Shown here: piece by piece, positions 42,221 through 50,390 of the stretch
Layout of the letters: every line of letters begins with the position of its first letter
Numbering within the stretch: position 1 is the first letter of the stretch
NCBI RefSeq assembly: GCF_014203325.1
Contig: NZ_JACHIV010000001.1
Span: 3,845,501-3,909,500 of the forward strand
Origin: Saccharopolyspora gloriosae
GTDB taxonomy: Bacteria; Actinomycetota; Actinomycetes; Mycobacteriales; Pseudonocardiaceae
DNA: 64,000 bases
Reading direction: 5' to 3'
The notes under the pieces: generated by a model
Database searches by the model: none
What the model saw: the letters and a program-made list of their open reading frames with translations, nothing else
What the model was told of the DNA's origin: nothing
Position numbers and translations under genes: made by a program

Positions 42221-43255
42221 TCACGGCTCCACGATGATCTTGCAGTGTTCTTCGGGATCGCCGAGGGCGTCGAACGCCCACGGCACGTCGTCCAGCCCGA
42301 CCCGCGCGGTCACCAGCGGGGCGACGTCGACGTCCCCGTCGGCGATCGCCCGCAACGACTCCGCGAACTCCGCGGGTTCGTAGCCGAAGGCGAACCGGAC
42401 GGCGAGCTGCTTGGTGACGGCGAAGTAGGGGTTGATCACGTCGTCGCCCATGCACACGCCCACCACGACGACCTGGGACCCGGCCGGCGCGTGGCGCAGC
42501 ACGTCGTTGAGCACGCCGGGCACGCCGACCGCCTCGAACACGACGAGCCGCCGATCACCGCCGACCCGGCGCCACGCGGCCCACCCGGTCTCGGCGGCGG
42601 GATCGACGACGTGGTGGGCGCCGAGACGTCCGGCGAGCCGGCGTCGCGCCGGGGAGAAGTCCGCGGCCACGATCGGCGCGACGCCTCGGGTTCGCAGCGC
42701 GGCGATCACGGCGAGACCGACCGGCCCGCAGCCGAGCACGACGGCGCCTTCGCCGGTGGGTGCGGCGAGGTTCACCGCGTGCAGCCCGACGGCCATCGGC
42801 TCGGTGAGCGCGGCGTGGTGCGCGGGCAGCCCGTTGGGCACCGGGAGCACCAGTGGCGCCGACAGCAGCATCCGCTCGCCGTAGCCGCCGTGCACCGTGT
42901 TCGAGTACACGATCGGCGCCGGCCCGTTCTCGGCCAGCAGCAGGGGGAAGGACGTCACGAGCTCGCCCGGGCTCAGGTCGGTCTCGGTGTCCGGCCCCAC
43001 TTCGAGCACCTCGGCCGCGAACTCGTGTCCCATGTGGACATCGCGGGCCAGGTCCACCTCGTCGGCTTGGAACGGGAGTCCGCTCATCTGGCGGCCCAGC
43101 GCCAGCATTTCCGCGCCGTGCCGGGCGAAGTGCAGGTCCGATCCGCAGATCCCGCAGGCCTTCACCCGCACCAACACCTGGCCCGCGCCCGGTCGGGGTT
43201 CGGCGATGTCGTCGCGGACGAACACGCGGCCCGAGTTGAGCACCGCCGCGCGCAT
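42221..43255 (-). CDS. Zinc-dependent medium-chain alcohol dehydrogenase
   Basis: 344 residues. Catalytic zinc motif ACGICGSDLHF near residues 34-44, then MGHEFAAEVLEVG, and the NAD-binding loop VVLGCGPVGLAVIAAL. The usual four-Cys structural-zinc loop is shortened, as in several secondary-alcohol dehydrogenases. The start overlaps the stop of the LLM gene (ATGA), indicating coupling. In this operon it could oxidise the diol formed by epoxide hydrolysis; that is inference from gene order. Confidence 0.9.
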   Translation of the reverse strand: MRAAVLNSGRVFVRDDIAEPRPGAGQVLVRVKACGICGSDLHFARHGAEMLALGRQMSGLPFQADEVDLARDVHMGHEFAAEVLEVGPDTETDLSPGELVTSFPLLLAENGPAPIVYSNTVHGGYGERMLLSAPLVLPVPNGLPAHHAALTEPMAVGLHAVNLAAPTGEGAVVLGCGPVGLAVIAALRTRGVAPIVAADFSPARRRLAGRLGAHHVVDPAAETGWAAWRRVGGDRRLVVFEAVGVPGVLNDVLRHAPAGSQVVVVGVCMGDDVINPYFAVTKQLAVRFAFGYEPAEFAESLRAIADGDVDVAPLVTARVGLDDVPWAFDALGDPEEHCKIIVEP

Positions 43256-44436
43256 CAGGAGCGCTCCTGCTCGGCGGCGTGCGACTTGATGGCGTTGCCG
43301 ATCGCCTCGCCCGCCCGGCCGAACAGTTCCTCACGCTTGCCGGTGGCCCACTCGTGCGAGGCCCGCGGCGCGCTCAGCCTGCCCTTGAAGTGCGGCAGGA
43401 CGTACTGAGCGAACAGCCGGTACGAGTTGAGCGTGCGCTCGGGGCTCGCCCAGTCGTGGCCCAGCATCAGGAACGTGCCGAAGCCGCCGGACTGATCGAG
43501 CAGCATCTCGATGTGCGCGATGGCGTCGTCCGGCGTGCCGATCACCACGCTGTCGGATTCCGCGTAGGCCGCCGCGTACTCGTGACGGGACCGCGGCTCG
43601 CCGTCGACCTGCTGGGCCAGCGGCACGAACCCGGCGCCGCCGCCGAAGTACGCGCCGAACTCCGGCAATCCGTAGGCGCAGTCCGCGATGGCCTGCTCCT
43701 TGGTCTCGGCCAAGTGCATCGCTCCCAGGACTCGCCAGCTCGCCCGGTCCGGCGCGGGACGACCGGCCTTCGCCGCCTCCTCCTCGACGACGCCCCAGGC
43801 TCGCCCGATCGCGGCGAACCCGTCGGCGAGCGCGGACATCGACAGCGACAACAGCGAGGCGCCGTGCAGCCCGGCCAGCCGCGGCCCGGACGGCGAGACC
43901 ATCGCCGCCACCGCGACCTCCGGATGCGGCCACGAGTACGGGCGCAGCTGGAGCCGCGCCTCGTTCATCTCGAACCAGTCGGTGCGGCGGGTGACCGGCC
44001 CGTCCTCGGTGAACAGCGCGAGGATCGCCTCCAGCGACTCGGCCATCATGCGGCGCTGCTCGACGGGGTCGATGCCGAGGATGGCGGCGTCGGTGGGCAG
44101 CGCGCCGGGCCCGGCACCGAAGATGAGCCGACCGCGGGTGAGGTGGTCCAGCAGCACCAGCCGGTCCGCCAACAGCCACGGGTGGTGGTACGGCAGCGAC
44201 ACCACACCGGTGCCGAGCTTGATGTGCAGGGTGCGCTGCGCGGCGGCGGCGATGAAGATCTCCGGGGAGCCGATGATCTCGTAGCCGCCGGAGTGGTGTT
44301 CGCCGAACCACGCCTCGTCGAACCCGTACTCGTCGAGCGCTTCGACGCGCCGCAGGTCGTACTCCAGGGCCAGCGTCGGGTCTTGGCCGGTCGGGTGGAA
44401 GGGGGCGTAGAAAACGCCGAAGTTCATGGGTTTCAC
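43255..44436 (-). CDS. LLM-class flavin-dependent monooxygenase, limonene 1,2-monooxygenase-like
   Basis: 393 residues. The N-terminus (MNFGVFYAPFHPTGQDPTLALEYDLRRVEALDEYGFDEAWFGEHHSGG) and KLGTGVVSLPYHHPWLLADR, GRLIFGAGPGALPTDAAILGIDP closely follow, from memory, the limonene 1,2-monooxygenase group, which is also about 390 residues. The luciferase-like TIM barrel uses reduced flavin supplied by a separate reductase, absent here. The GTG start at 44436 overlaps the epoxide hydrolase stop (GTGA); ATG 44427 is the alternative. An alkene-epoxidising role fits the adjacent epoxide hydrolase. Confidence 0.88.
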   Translation of the reverse strand: MKPMNFGVFYAPFHPTGQDPTLALEYDLRRVEALDEYGFDEAWFGEHHSGGYEIIGSPEIFIAAAAQRTLHIKLGTGVVSLPYHHPWLLADRLVLLDHLTRGRLIFGAGPGALPTDAAILGIDPVEQRRMMAESLEAILALFTEDGPVTRRTDWFEMNEARLQLRPYSWPHPEVAVAAMVSPSGPRLAGLHGASLLSLSMSALADGFAAIGRAWGVVEEEAAKAGRPAPDRASWRVLGAMHLAETKEQAIADCAYGLPEFGAYFGGGAGFVPLAQQVDGEPRSRHEYAAAYAESDSVVIGTPDDAIAHIEMLLDQSGGFGTFLMLGHDWASPERTLNSYRLFAQYVLPHFKGRLSAPRASHEWATGKREELFGRAGEAIGNAIKSHAAEQERS

Positions 44437-45392
44437 GCGCGCTCCTGCTCTGCGACGAAGTCGAGGAACGCCAGCAGCGCCGCGTTCACCTCATCCGGCT
44501 TCTCCTGCTGCACCCAGTGCCCCGCGTCCGGCACCAGCACGTCGCCCTGATGCCGGGTGAGCCATCCGTCCTGAGTAGACGGTGGTGCGCCGACGAGCAC
44601 CGGATCGAGCGCGCCGCCGATGAACGCGCTCGGCACCCGCACCTTCGCTCCCGCCAGCTCGGGAGTGATCTCCCAGTTGCGGTCGAAGTTGCGGTACCAG
44701 TTCAGGCCTCCGGTGAACCCGGTGCGGGCGAACTCCGCCGCGTAGTGGTCCAGTTCGGCCTGACTCAACCAGGCGGGCAGCCCGGCGGGTTCCGGGGAGC
44801 GCTCGATGAACCCGCGCCCGTCGGCCGCGGATACCATCCCGCTTTCCGCGCCCGGCTCGACGCGGACGCCGGAGAGCAGCCTGCGCATCGTGCTCGCCGG
44901 GTCGGCGGCCAACTCGGCGTCGGCCACGCCGGGTTCCTGGAAGTGCAGGATGTAGAAGAACTTGCCCCGGAACGCCTCCCGCCACAGTTCGGTCGGCGGG
45001 CGCGGCGGTCGCGGCGAGAACGGCACGCTCATGCCGCACACCCCGGCGACGCGCTCCGGGTGCAGCAGCGCCGTCTGCCACACCACCATCGATCCCCAGT
45101 CGTGGCCGACGAACACGGCCCGCTGCTCCCCGAGGTCGTCGAGCAGCGCGATGAGGTCGTCGGCGAGGTGCCGGATGTCGTAGGCGGCGATGTCCTCCGG
45201 CTTGCCGGAGCGGCCGTATCCGCGCTGGTCCGGCGCCACCGCGCGGTATCCGGCGGCGGCGATGGCGGGCAGCTGGTGGCGCCACGAGTAGGCGAGTTCC
45301 GGGAAGCCGTGCGCGAAGATCACCGGCGGGCCGGCTCCCTCCTCCACGACGTGCAGCTCGACGCCGTTGACGGCGACGGTGCGCTCAGGCAT
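44433..45392 (-). CDS. Alpha/beta-hydrolase, epoxide hydrolase type
   Basis: 319 residues from ATG 45392, with AAAGGAG upstream. The oxyanion-hole motif is FAHGFPELAYSWRHQLPAIAAAGYRAVAPDQRGYG. The nucleophile elbow VGHDWGSMVVW has Asp as nucleophile, which marks epoxide hydrolases. The catalytic His lies in DAGHWVQQEKP. It adds water to an epoxide to give a diol. First gene of the operon; its promoter region carries several operators shared with the divergent TetR gene. Confidence 0.92.
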   Translation of the reverse strand: MPERTVAVNGVELHVVEEGAGPPVIFAHGFPELAYSWRHQLPAIAAAGYRAVAPDQRGYGRSGKPEDIAAYDIRHLADDLIALLDDLGEQRAVFVGHDWGSMVVWQTALLHPERVAGVCGMSVPFSPRPPRPPTELWREAFRGKFFYILHFQEPGVADAELAADPASTMRRLLSGVRVEPGAESGMVSAADGRGFIERSPEPAGLPAWLSQAELDHYAAEFARTGFTGGLNWYRNFDRNWEITPELAGAKVRVPSAFIGGALDPVLVGAPPSTQDGWLTRHQGDVLVPDAGHWVQQEKPDEVNAALLAFLDFVAEQERA

Positions 45393-45495
45393 CGGCGGGT
45401 CTCCTTTGACATGAGCCGGGAGCGTGCGGGCTGCTCGACCAGGCGGCCGGAGCGGATTTTCCTTGCCGTGCGGTCGAAAACGTCGGCCCTTTATT

Positions 45496-45544
45496 TTGGC
45501 AACGCCTGTGTCCAAATATAGGACATGGCAACACCCGTTGCCAA
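45496..45544. promoter_or_regulatory. Operator cluster and promoter for the epoxide hydrolase operon
   Basis: Three TTGGCAAC-type half-sites occur: 45496-45504, 45526-45532 and, inverted, 45537-45544. The last two form TGGCAAC-accc-GTTGCCA. A separate palindrome, TGTCC-7-GGACA, spans 45509-45525. On the minus strand TTGGCA (45544-45539) and TATATT (45520-45515) at 18 bp form a good promoter that these palindromes overlap. The divergent TetR protein is the likely repressor. Confidence 0.7.
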
Positions 45545-45629
45545 TACCCGATCACTCGCGGACACCCACGGCCCTCGACGCCGCCGCCGTGCACGGCGGG
45601 GCGACCGCCGCGAAGTAGGGTGAGCACCG

Positions 45630-46277
45630 TTGTCCACCACCGATGAACCCGGCAAACCCGGCCGCTGGGCCGGAAAACCGCCCGCGGACCGAGTCGCGGA
45701 GCGGCGAGCGCTGCTGCTCGACGCCGCCCTCGACCTGCTCGGCACCGAAGGCTGGACCGGTACCTCGGTGCGCGCGGTCTGCCAGCACGCCCGGCTGAAC
45801 CCGCGCTACTTCTACGAGAGCTTCCCCGACCTCAACGCCCTGGTCATCGCCCTCTACGACCGCCTCATCGACGACCTGCACACCGAAGTCCGCGCCGCCG
45901 CCGAAGCCGCCGGGAACGAACCGCACGAGCGGGTCCGCGCCGTCGTCGACTCCACGACCCGCTTCGTCGCCGAAGACCACCGCCGCGCCCGCGTCCTCTA
46001 CGTGGAAGCGCTCGGCAACGAGGCCCTCAACCGCCGCCGCATCGAAACCGGCCACCTCATCGCCCGCTACGTCGAAGCCGACGCCACACGCGGCGCCCCC
46101 GGAGACCCCGTCGTCGGCATCACCGCCGCCGTCCTCGTCGGCGGCTTCAGCGAACTCCTCATGAGCTGGCTCGACGGCCGCGTCCCCGTCACCCGCGACC
46201 ACCTCGTGGACGACGCCACAGCCCTGTTCACCAGCCTCGGCGACACGGCGGCGAGGATCGTCGGCGAGCGGGGTTGA
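45630..46277 (+). CDS. TetR-family regulator divergent from the epoxide hydrolase operon
   Basis: 215 residues. HTH: RALLLDAALDLLGTEGWTGTSVRAVCQHARLNPRYFYESFPDLNALV; note NPRYFYESF in place of the usual kgtLYyHF. The start is TTG at 45630 behind GGGTGAG; no ATG or GTG fits. Position and the operators at 45496-45544 suggest it controls the divergent operon and itself. Its 3' end (RDHLVDDATALFTSLGD) is repeated downstream of the STAND gene at 48926-48977. Confidence 0.88.
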   Translation: MSTTDEPGKPGRWAGKPPADRVAERRALLLDAALDLLGTEGWTGTSVRAVCQHARLNPRYFYESFPDLNALVIALYDRLIDDLHTEVRAAAEAAGNEPHERVRAVVDSTTRFVAEDHRRARVLYVEALGNEALNRRRIETGHLIARYVEADATRGAPGDPVVGITAAVLVGGFSELLMSWLDGRVPVTRDHLVDDATALFTSLGDTAARIVGERG

Positions 46278-46429
46278 TCCCGCACTTCCGGAAGCGGAAT
46301 CGGCAACGTGCAACCGAATACCGCCGCTCATGCCACTCCACACCGACGCATTCTCCGCCGGGTCGCCACAACTGATCTTTTCGAGTGATTCGCGGTTGGT
46401 GGCATTGCAGGTTCGGCACACTGAGGCGC

Positions 46430-48913
46430 ATGTCCGAGACGGAGAACGTCCGCAACGACATCAGCGGCACTGTCGAGAACGCCCTCCAGGTCGGAGTCGT
46501 CCACGGCGACATCTACCAGAGCGGAGTGCATCAGCATCACCATCACGGTCAGCGGCTGGAATGGCCGTGCCGGGTCGGGGTGATGCCACCGCGCGCGAAC
46601 TGCTTCCAGCAACGCGATCTCAGCGCCATGCTGACCGAAGCCACGGGCACGGGCGGCACCACCCCGCTGAGCCACGTCCTCGCAGGGCTCGGCGGTGTGG
46701 GCAAGACCCAGCTCGCGGCCGAATACGCTCGACAGCGCTGGGGCGACCGCGAGGTCGATCTGCTGGCGTGGATCACTGCGGGCTCACGTGAGGCGATCGT
46801 GTCGGGCTATGCCGCCGCCGCGCTCAAAGTCGGGCAGAACACCAACACCGCGGAGCGCGACGATGAGGAAGCGAGCAGGCGCTTCCTGGAATGGCTGGAA
46901 ACGACCGACCGCCGGTGGCTGCTCGTCCTGGACGACGTCCAGAACCCGCGGGACCTCAACGAGCTGTGGCCACCGCAGCAGCCGACCGGGCAAGTGCTCG
47001 TGACCACCCGTCGTCAGGACTCCGCCCTCACGCAGCTCGGACGGCGCATCGAAGTCGGCTTGTTCACCCCGGCTGAATCGACCGCCTACCTGCACGCGAA
47101 GCTCGCCGACCGGTCGGCTTCCGCCGCAGGAGCCGAAGAACTGGCCGAATCGCTCGGGTTTCTTCCGCTGGCGTTGGCCCAGGCCGCCGCCTACCTCAAC
47201 GATCGGGATCTGACCTGCTCGGCATACCTGCGGCGATTCGCCGATCGGCGCCGCCTGCACGAGTTGGTGCCCGAGTCTGAAAGCCTGCCGGACGCGCACC
47301 GCACCACCCTCGCGACCACGTGGTCGTTGTCCGTGGAGCTCGCCGACCAGCTCGCGCCGTCCGGACTGGCACGTCCGCTGCTGGAAATCGCCGCCGTGCT
47401 CGACTCCAACGGCATCCCCGACGCCGTACTGACCTCTCCCGCTGCGTTGGCCTACATCACCGCGAGGTCCGGCCGGACGAGTCCGGTGCGGGCCGACGAC
47501 GTGCGGGACGCAGCGCATTCCTTGAACCGCCTGAGCCTGGCCACCGTCGATCCCGACGACCCGCACCGCAGCGTGCGGGCGCACGCCCTCGTCCAACGCG
47601 CCACCCGCGACCAGCTCACCGAACAGCACCTCGCGGAAGTGGCCCGCGCCGCGGCCGACGCGCTCACCGAGACGTGGCCGGAGATCGAGCACGACGCCGG
47701 ATACGGGCAGATCCTGCGGACCAACACCGACACGTTGCGCATCAACGCCCACGACCACCTCTGGAATCCTCGCTGCCATCGGGTGCTCTTCCGCGCGGGC
47801 GCGAGCAGGGGCGAGGCCGGACTCGCCGCCGAAGCCGTCAACTACTTCCGCCACCTCTACGACCACACCAGCCGACTCCTCGGCCCCGACCACCTCGACG
47901 CCCTGGCCGCGCGTGGCGACCTGGCCGATTGGCAGGGCGAGGCCGGAGACGTCAGCGGTGCGATCACCGAGTTGAGCGAGCTGCTCGACGATCGATCTCG
48001 CGTGCTCGGCCCCGACCACCTCGCCACCCTGGCCACCCGGAGCAACCTGGCCCTGTGGCGAGGCAGATCGGGAGATGTCGCCGGGGCGATCGAGGAATTC
48101 GAGCAACTGCTCACCGACCGGTGCCACGCACTGGGGCCCAGGCACCCCCACTCGTTGACCGCACGCAGCAACCTGGCGCTCTGGCGCGGCGAGGCCGGGG
48201 ATGCCGCCGGAGCGATCGCCGAATACGAGCAACTGCTCACCGACCGGACCCACGCGCTAGGGCACGACCATCCGGACACCCTGGCCACCCGCAACAACCT
48301 GGCGCATTGGCGAGGCGAGGCAGGCGACGCCGCCGGGGCGATCACCGAATACGAGCAACTGCTCACCGACCAGACCGAGGTCTTGGGGCCCGATCACCCC
48401 CGTACGCTGACCGCACGCAACAACCTGGCCAACTGGAAGGGCCGTGCAGGAGACGTCACCGGGGCGATCAGTGACTGCCAGCTGCTGCTCACCGCGATGC
48501 TCGAAGTGCTGGGCCCCGACCATCCCCACACCCTGACCGCACGCAGCAACCTGGCGAACTGGAAGGGCGAGGCCGGCGACGTCACCGAGGCCATCACCGA
48601 ATACGAACAACTGCTCACCGACCGGTCCCGCATACAGGGGCCCGACCATCCCCGCACCCTGACCGCACGAGGCAATTTGGCCCATTGGCGAGGCGAATCG
48701 GGAGACATCGCCGGAGCCATCACCGAATACGAACGGCTCCTCGCCGACCGCCACCGCCTGCTCGGCCCCGACCATCCACGCACCCGGACCACCCGCGACA
48801 ACCTCGCCCATTGGCGCGGGAACTCGGATGCCGCAGCGATCACCGAGCACGAGCAGCTGCTCGCCGACCGATCCGACGTTCTGCGCCTCGACCGCCCCGA
48901 CACACGAACCTGA
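46430..48913 (+). CDS. STAND NTPase (NB-ARC-like) with C-terminal TPR repeats
   Basis: 827 residues from ATG 46430 (GAGG upstream). The first 40 residues (NDISGTVENALQVGVVHGDIYQSG plus a His run) are the short leader common to actinobacterial NB-ARC/TPR proteins. Walker A is GLGGVGKTQ at 86-94; Walker B is WLLVLDDV near 165; LVTTRR and GFLPLALAQAAAYL (GxP motif) follow. Residues about 482-817 are eight 42-residue TPR units. No signal peptide or membrane segment: a cytoplasmic signalling or defence switch. No effector domain is fused. It lies between two copies of a tetR 3' end. Confidence 0.9.
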   Translation: MSETENVRNDISGTVENALQVGVVHGDIYQSGVHQHHHHGQRLEWPCRVGVMPPRANCFQQRDLSAMLTEATGTGGTTPLSHVLAGLGGVGKTQLAAEYARQRWGDREVDLLAWITAGSREAIVSGYAAAALKVGQNTNTAERDDEEASRRFLEWLETTDRRWLLVLDDVQNPRDLNELWPPQQPTGQVLVTTRRQDSALTQLGRRIEVGLFTPAESTAYLHAKLADRSASAAGAEELAESLGFLPLALAQAAAYLNDRDLTCSAYLRRFADRRRLHELVPESESLPDAHRTTLATTWSLSVELADQLAPSGLARPLLEIAAVLDSNGIPDAVLTSPAALAYITARSGRTSPVRADDVRDAAHSLNRLSLATVDPDDPHRSVRAHALVQRATRDQLTEQHLAEVARAAADALTETWPEIEHDAGYGQILRTNTDTLRINAHDHLWNPRCHRVLFRAGASRGEAGLAAEAVNYFRHLYDHTSRLLGPDHLDALAARGDLADWQGEAGDVSGAITELSELLDDRSRVLGPDHLATLATRSNLALWRGRSGDVAGAIEEFEQLLTDRCHALGPRHPHSLTARSNLALWRGEAGDAAGAIAEYEQLLTDRTHALGHDHPDTLATRNNLAHWRGEAGDAAGAITEYEQLLTDQTEVLGPDHPRTLTARNNLANWKGRAGDVTGAISDCQLLLTAMLEVLGPDHPHTLTARSNLANWKGEAGDVTEAITEYEQLLTDRSRIQGPDHPRTLTARGNLAHWRGESGDIAGAITEYERLLADRHRLLGPDHPRTRTTRDNLAHWRGNSDAAAITEHEQLLADRSDVLRLDRPDTRT
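47875..48880 (+). repeat. Eight tandem 126-bp coding repeats (TPR units)
   Basis: Each unit encodes 42 residues with the frame LGPDHPxTLTARxNLAxWRGEAGDxAGAITEYEQLLTDR; the last unit is about 40 residues. Units are very similar at DNA level as well, implying recent expansion or ongoing homogenisation. Confidence 0.9.
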
Positions 48914-48925
48914 ACGTCCGCCGCA

Positions 48926-49008
48926 GCGACCAATTCGTCAACGACGCCACTGCGCTGTTCACCAGCCTCGGCGACACATCCGAAACCATCGCGACAGTAC
49001 GTGCGTAG
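48926..49008 (+). pseudogene. Remnant of a tetR 3' end
   Basis: Positions 48926-48977 match 46195-46246, the last part of the tetR gene, at 46 of 52 bases. They encode SDQFVNDATALFTSLGD versus RDHLVDDATALFTSLGD. The frame continues to TAG at 49008. The rest of a tetR gene is absent, so this is a diverged partial copy that closes the STAND gene segment. Confidence 0.75.
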
Positions 49009-49076
49009 GGCGACGGCGTCCCAGCAAGACGAGCCGGCCGCCGATCTCTGTTTCACAACCGAGCCCGCAAAACCCT

Positions 49077-50159
49077 TTACACGGCCTCCCACACCTCGCG
49101 GGTGTACCAAGAGATGCCCAGTTTCCCGGTCAAGTACTGGCAACTGGGGCAGGCGTCGGCGGGCTTGCCTGCCGGCTCACCGCTCTTCTTGCCCGGCCTG
49201 TGCGCCGTCGTCGCCGCTCCGACCCGTTCGAAGTGGCGCTTGGCCTCCTCGACCGTCCAGGTGTTCCGTCGGTCGTTGTTGTGCAGATAGTCCGAGATTG
49301 CGCCGACCTCGGCGCACTTGCCGTGCTGTGGCCGACTACGCAGGTTCTCAGGCGCGTTGTCCATGACCTGCCGCACGACGCCGTGCAGGTTAGGGTCCCC
49401 GCTCTTCCACTTCATACTGCTGTGCGGGATCACATGATCGCCGATCAGCAGGGCACTTCCCATACCCGGCCGGTTCTTCCCACCGAAATCATGCATCAGG
49501 TTCTGCGCGTTCATGTACGAAGCGGTGGTCAGGCCGCCGTCATCAGCTCGGAGCGGGTGGTTTCCCGACTCAGGGGCCCCGGTGAGGCTGTGCGAATTCC
49601 TCCCGGTGACGTGCTGGAAATTCCCGGATTGCAGCGCCGCGTTGCCGGGTACACGGGATGCTTGCTGGCCGTCCTGCCCGATGAGCGCCCCGGAATGCTG
49701 CGTGTATGCCGGGACTGCCCCATACCGATCGTCGCGTCGGACCTCGGTTTCCTGATCGAAGTGGTACTCCTGTGTCTCCTGATCGAACCCGACCGGGTGC
49801 CGAGGCTGTTTGGGCGAGCTCAGTGACTGCATCCGCTCGCGCTCGCTGAACACCTGGTCATGCATACCGGGGTCCTTTTCGAGGTTCTCCATGGAGGAGA
49901 GGACCTTCAACTTCATGGGTACCACACGCTGGACCGACCGACCGTGTTCGATCCCGTGCTCACACGAATCTGGTTGTCGTCGCTGGGCTTCGAGCAGGTG
50001 GGCCACACAAGCGTTGCCGACGGTGCGCTGCAGGTGCAGGATCTCGTGCTGGGTCAGGGGAGCGGCCGGGTGGACCTGCATCTGGCCGACGGCCGAGGAA
50101 GGTGCCCGCGGTGACCGTGATCGAGACGAGCCGGCTGGTTCCCAGTCCTGCGCACGCAT
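49077..50159 (-). CDS. Putative deaminase-type toxin with a contractile-injection-cargo-like leader
   Basis: 360 residues from ATG 50159, behind a strong GGGAGG site. The N-terminus has PLTQHEILHLQRTVGNACVAHLLE at about 34-57, the LQRTxGNxxVxxLL leader common on actinobacterial DUF4157/eCIS-linked proteins. The middle is Gln/His/Asp-rich and low in hydrophobics. The C-terminal ~90 residues carry GKCAEVGAISDYL (CAE at 282-284) and ADACPSCQYLTGKLGI (CPSC at 337-340), the zinc/catalytic pattern of YwqJ/BURPS-type deaminases found in polymorphic toxins. No immunity gene, VgrG or sheath gene is adjacent. The TAA stop and weaker GC bias suggest transfer. Confidence 0.7.
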   Translation of the reverse strand: MRAQDWEPAGSSRSRSPRAPSSAVGQMQVHPAAPLTQHEILHLQRTVGNACVAHLLEAQRRQPDSCEHGIEHGRSVQRVVPMKLKVLSSMENLEKDPGMHDQVFSERERMQSLSSPKQPRHPVGFDQETQEYHFDQETEVRRDDRYGAVPAYTQHSGALIGQDGQQASRVPGNAALQSGNFQHVTGRNSHSLTGAPESGNHPLRADDGGLTTASYMNAQNLMHDFGGKNRPGMGSALLIGDHVIPHSSMKWKSGDPNLHGVVRQVMDNAPENLRSRPQHGKCAEVGAISDYLHNNDRRNTWTVEEAKRHFERVGAATTAHRPGKKSGEPAGKPADACPSCQYLTGKLGISWYTREVWEAV

Positions 50160-50235
50160 GAGGCGGCCTCCCTGGCGGCCCGGCTGCAGGCCGCGCATCT
50201 GACACTCCCAGTCAGGACCACGCCACGGAAAGGGC

Positions 50236-50264
50236 TACATGGGTACGAATTCCCCATTCGTCAA
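50236..50264 (-). promoter_or_regulatory. Promoter with internal palindrome upstream of the toxin-like gene
   Basis: On the minus strand TTGACG (50264-50259) and CATGTA (50241-50236) are 17 bp apart. ACGAAT-tcccc-ATTCGT (50245-50261) lies between and over them, a position suited to a repressor. Confidence 0.4.
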
Positions 50265-50390
50265 TACCCGGAAGGCACCCTTCAACCGACCCGCACACCA
50301 GGCGGAGGTACCGCGCGCCCCTCCCCTTATCCGACTCTTCGGCAGCGGAATCCGCCGCTCGCGTTGAAACCAATCTTGATGGTGATACAG

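Noticed and set aside
49077-50159. HNH nuclease assignment for the toxin-like protein
   Set aside because: A His-containing segment (GDHVIPHSSMKWKSGD) suggested it, but the CAE and CPSC pair at the C-terminus fits a deaminase better and the HNH spacing is incomplete.
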